In this document: positions 62,361-64,000 of the stretch, piece after piece | Layout: each line of letters opens with the position of its first letter | Numbering within the stretch: the stretch's first letter is position 1 | NCBI RefSeq assembly: GCF_024741235.1 | Contig: NZ_JANSKA010000001.1 | Span: forward strand, 310,001-374,000 | Direction of reading: 5' to 3' | Origin: Tractidigestivibacter montrealensis | GTDB lineage: Bacteria > Actinomycetota > Coriobacteriia > Coriobacteriales > Atopobiaceae | Length of the DNA: 64,000 nucleotides | The notes under the pieces: model-generated | Seen by the model: only the letters and a program-made list of their open reading frames with translations | Told to the model about the DNA's origin: nothing | Database searches by the model: none | Translations under genes and position numbers: made by a program

Positions 62361-63377
62361 TTACAGAGAAGAGCCCAGCTCGCCGGGGGCGTTGTCCTTC
62401 TCGCCCGCAGCGGGCCATATGTCCTGCCCGGATTCCATGGCCTCGCGCACAGCCACCAGCTCGCTGGCAACCCGCTCGAGGTCAGACGGGGTGTCAATGT
62501 CATCTAGCTCGGCCGGGTAGCGCGCCTCGACAAGCCGCGTAGCGGCGGCCAAATCTGGGTTCCTGCGCAGCAGCTCGCCTCCGCCCACGTCTCCCTCAAG
62601 GCCGAGAAGCGCGTCTGCCAGGTAGCCCGGAAAGATCACGGGGCTCCCCGGCTTGTCCTGCCACGCGAGACGCGCTACGCAGGCAGGATGCGCGGCAAAC
62701 TCGTCGAGCAGGGCCTCGACACTCGCGCCAGAGAGCAGCGGCTGGTCGCCCTGCACAAAGAGGTAGCCCGCGCGCTTGCCCAGCACCTCGATGCCCGCAC
62801 GCAGCGTTTGGCTTTGCAGCGCGCCTGCGGGCTCCACACATGTCACGTGCCTGGCCTCGCACACGGCACGGACGCGATTCCACCTTGTGGAGACCACCAC
62901 GTCCAGGCGCGGTGACACCAGTGCGTCAAGCGTGTGCGAGACCACCGCCCGGCCACGCAGCGGCTCCACGAGCTTCTGCCTGCCAAAGCGCGTAGCCTCG
63001 CCATTTGCCATGACCACGCAGCCCAGCCGGGGCACCCCCGCAACGCCGCCAAACGCTGCCGAGAAGCCCGCGTCTGCCGCAGCGGTGACACCCTGGCGCC
63101 AGGCTTCGTAGCGGTGTAGGAAGTCCTCCCCTTCGGACGTGAGGCTCGAGCTTCCGCCCCTCTCGCCACCAATTGAGCGCACAGTAAGCGGGAATCCCAG
63201 GGCACGCTCGGCATCGTGCAGAATGCGCATGGCCTTGGTGTAGCTCATGCCCATGGCCTTGGCGGAGGCAGAGAGGCTACCCATCTCGCGAACGCCAGCG
63301 AGCAGGGCCATGGGACCCGGGCCAAAGAAGCGCCCGCCATCCTCATCAATGAGGAACGAAAAGACCCGTGGTTCCAT
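62361..63377 (-). CDS. Fusion of ModE-type helix-turn-helix and MobA/MocA-like nucleotidyltransferase (YgfJ-related)
   Basis: The 338-aa protein has an N-terminal ModE/LysR-like winged helix (GSLSASAKAMGMSYTKAM near residues 33-50) and a C-terminal MobA-like domain from about 115 (VVMANGEATRFGRQKLVEPL, FVQGDQPLLSGAS, DIDTPSDLE). MocA/YgfJ enzymes add cytidylate to Mo cofactor for xanthine-dehydrogenase-type enzymes. The ATG at 63377 follows GAGGTGAGGG; a GTG three codons earlier is possible. It lies between arcC and hydantoinase copy 2, so it may couple cofactor maturation to transcription. Confidence 0.82.
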   Translation of the reverse strand: MEPRVFSFLIDEDGGRFFGPGPMALLAGVREMGSLSASAKAMGMSYTKAMRILHDAERALGFPLTVRSIGGERGGSSSLTSEGEDFLHRYEAWRQGVTAAADAGFSAAFGGVAGVPRLGCVVMANGEATRFGRQKLVEPLRGRAVVSHTLDALVSPRLDVVVSTRWNRVRAVCEARHVTCVEPAGALQSQTLRAGIEVLGKRAGYLFVQGDQPLLSGASVEALLDEFAAHPACVARLAWQDKPGSPVIFPGYLADALLGLEGDVGGGELLRRNPDLAAATRLVEARYPAELDDIDTPSDLERVASELVAVREAMESGQDIWPAAGEKDNAPGELGSSL

Positions 63378-63418
63378 GGCCCTCACCTCGCGCGCATTGC
63401 CGTTGCGATGTCTACATG

Positions 63419-64000
63419 CTACCCACGGACGATGGTACCAGTCTTGCCGGCAATGCCGTCCGCCGCACGGTCGAGCTCAGTGATGAGCGACATGCGTCCG
63501 GGACCGGACTGGGCGAACTGCAGCGCCGCCTGGACCTTGGGCAGCATCGAGCCGGGGGCAAACTCGCCAGCTTCAATATAGCGCTGGGCAGTCTCGGGCG
63601 TGAGCTCGTCAAGCTCGGTCTGGTCGGGCTTGCCAAAGTGGATGGCGACCTTCTCGACAGCTGTGAGGATGACAAGCGCGTCGGCATCAAGCTGCTCGGC
63701 AAGGCGGGCTGCGGCAAAGTCCTTGTCGATGACGGCAGCGGCGCCCTTCAGGTGGTGGCCCTCGGTGTGGTAGACGGGGATGCCGCCGCCACCGCAGGCA
63801 ATGACCACGTGGTCGGCCTCGACCAGCGAGCGAATGGTGTCAAGCTCGACGATGGCCTGGGGCTTGGGGCTTGCGACCACACGGCGCCAGCCGCGGCCGG
63901 AGTCCTCGACCACCGTGTAGCCGCGCTCGGCCACCATGCGGTCGGCCTCCTCCTTGGTCATGAAGGCACCAATGGGCTTGGTGGGGTTCTCGAATGCAGG
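63419..64000 (-). CDS. arcC: Carbamate kinase, 3' part
   Basis: The start lies beyond the window end; 193 residues are visible. The frame continues past the ATG at 63961 as AFENPTKPIGAFM, a carbamate kinase motif, so that ATG is internal. Visible motifs are VVEDSGRGWRRVVASPKP, VIACGGGGIPV, AVIDKDFAAARLA and GSMLPKVQAALQF near the end. The enzyme converts carbamoyl phosphate and ADP to ATP, carbon dioxide and ammonia, the energy-yielding end step of purine or arginine fermentation. Confidence 0.92.
   Translation of the reverse strand, partial: PAFENPTKPIGAFMTKEEADRMVAERGYTVVEDSGRGWRRVVASPKPQAIVELDTIRSLVEADHVVIACGGGGIPVYHTEGHHLKGAAAVIDKDFAAARLAEQLDADALVILTAVEKVAIHFGKPDQTELDELTPETAQRYIEAGEFAPGSMLPKVQAALQFAQSGPGRMSLITELDRAADGIAGKTGTIVRG

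Noticed and set aside
60330-62507. A 725-codon plus-strand open frame opposite ridA and hydantoinase copy 2
   Set aside because: The minus-strand proteins have complete active sites and ribosome-binding sites; the plus-strand frame shows no family features.

Overview
The window reads as chromosome of a high-GC anaerobic actinobacterium. A gut or oral Coriobacteriia member (Olsenella/Atopobiaceae-like) is my inference, from the GC-rich codon use, the glycyl-radical and selenium-molybdenum enzymes, the PTS-based sugar use and a recurring 29-bp intergenic palindrome. I recognise no rRNA, tRNA, CRISPR array, prophage or insertion sequence. Genes are dense, and many neighbours overlap by ATGA or GTGA.

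Layout. 1-1261 (+): 3' end of deoC and an RmlD-like reductase. 1295-4741 (-): a NIF3-family protein, an ABC exporter and a MazEF-type toxin-antitoxin pair with a palindromic operator. 4945-13029 (-): a galactitol-type operon (GatD-like dehydrogenase, RPE-like epimerase, PTS EIIB/EIIC/EIIA, PRD regulator, PfkB sugar-phosphate kinase, aldose epimerase). 13418-15530 (+): a PurO-type IMP cyclohydrolase and a stand-alone AICAR transformylase, which together replace PurH; between them lie two large hairpins with mutually complementary loops. 15527-23617 (-): a GNAT protein, two TrkA/KtrA-like gating proteins, a Na,K-ATPase-like P-type ATPase, a KdpE-like regulator, a KdpD-like kinase without the KdpD sensor head, and a second GNAT protein.

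23768-48279 is a purine/N-heterocycle catabolic region. It has a BMP/Nup-type ABC importer with three lipoproteins, a YgeY-type hydrolase, and a long overlapping minus-strand gene set: three molybdenum hydroxylase large subunits, two 2Fe-2S subunits, one FAD subunit, an iron-sulfur flavoprotein, a PreA-like flavoprotein with two 4Fe-4S motifs, a hydantoinase, an M19 dipeptidase and two cytosine/guanine-deaminase-type amidohydrolases. 48589-53538 is a glycyl-radical module (F6P aldolase, activase, glycyl radical enzyme, divergent DeoR regulator). 53619-59602 is the selenium-molybdenum hydroxylase maturation set (XdhC, SelD, YqeB, DUF3343, class V aminotransferase, YedF, and YqeC on the other strand). 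59677-64000 holds a membrane protein, RidA, a second hydantoinase, a ModE-MobA fusion and carbamate kinase.

Working model (inference): purines or related heterocycles enter through the BMP/Nup importer. They are deaminated and hydroxylated by selenium-dependent Mo enzymes, reduced and opened by PreA-like, HydA and YgeY enzymes, cleaned up by RidA, and yield carbamoyl phosphate that ArcC converts to ATP. The maturation block supplies selenophosphate and the Mo-cofactor selenium ligand. The ygeW, ygeX and ygfK homologues of known gut clusters are not in this window.
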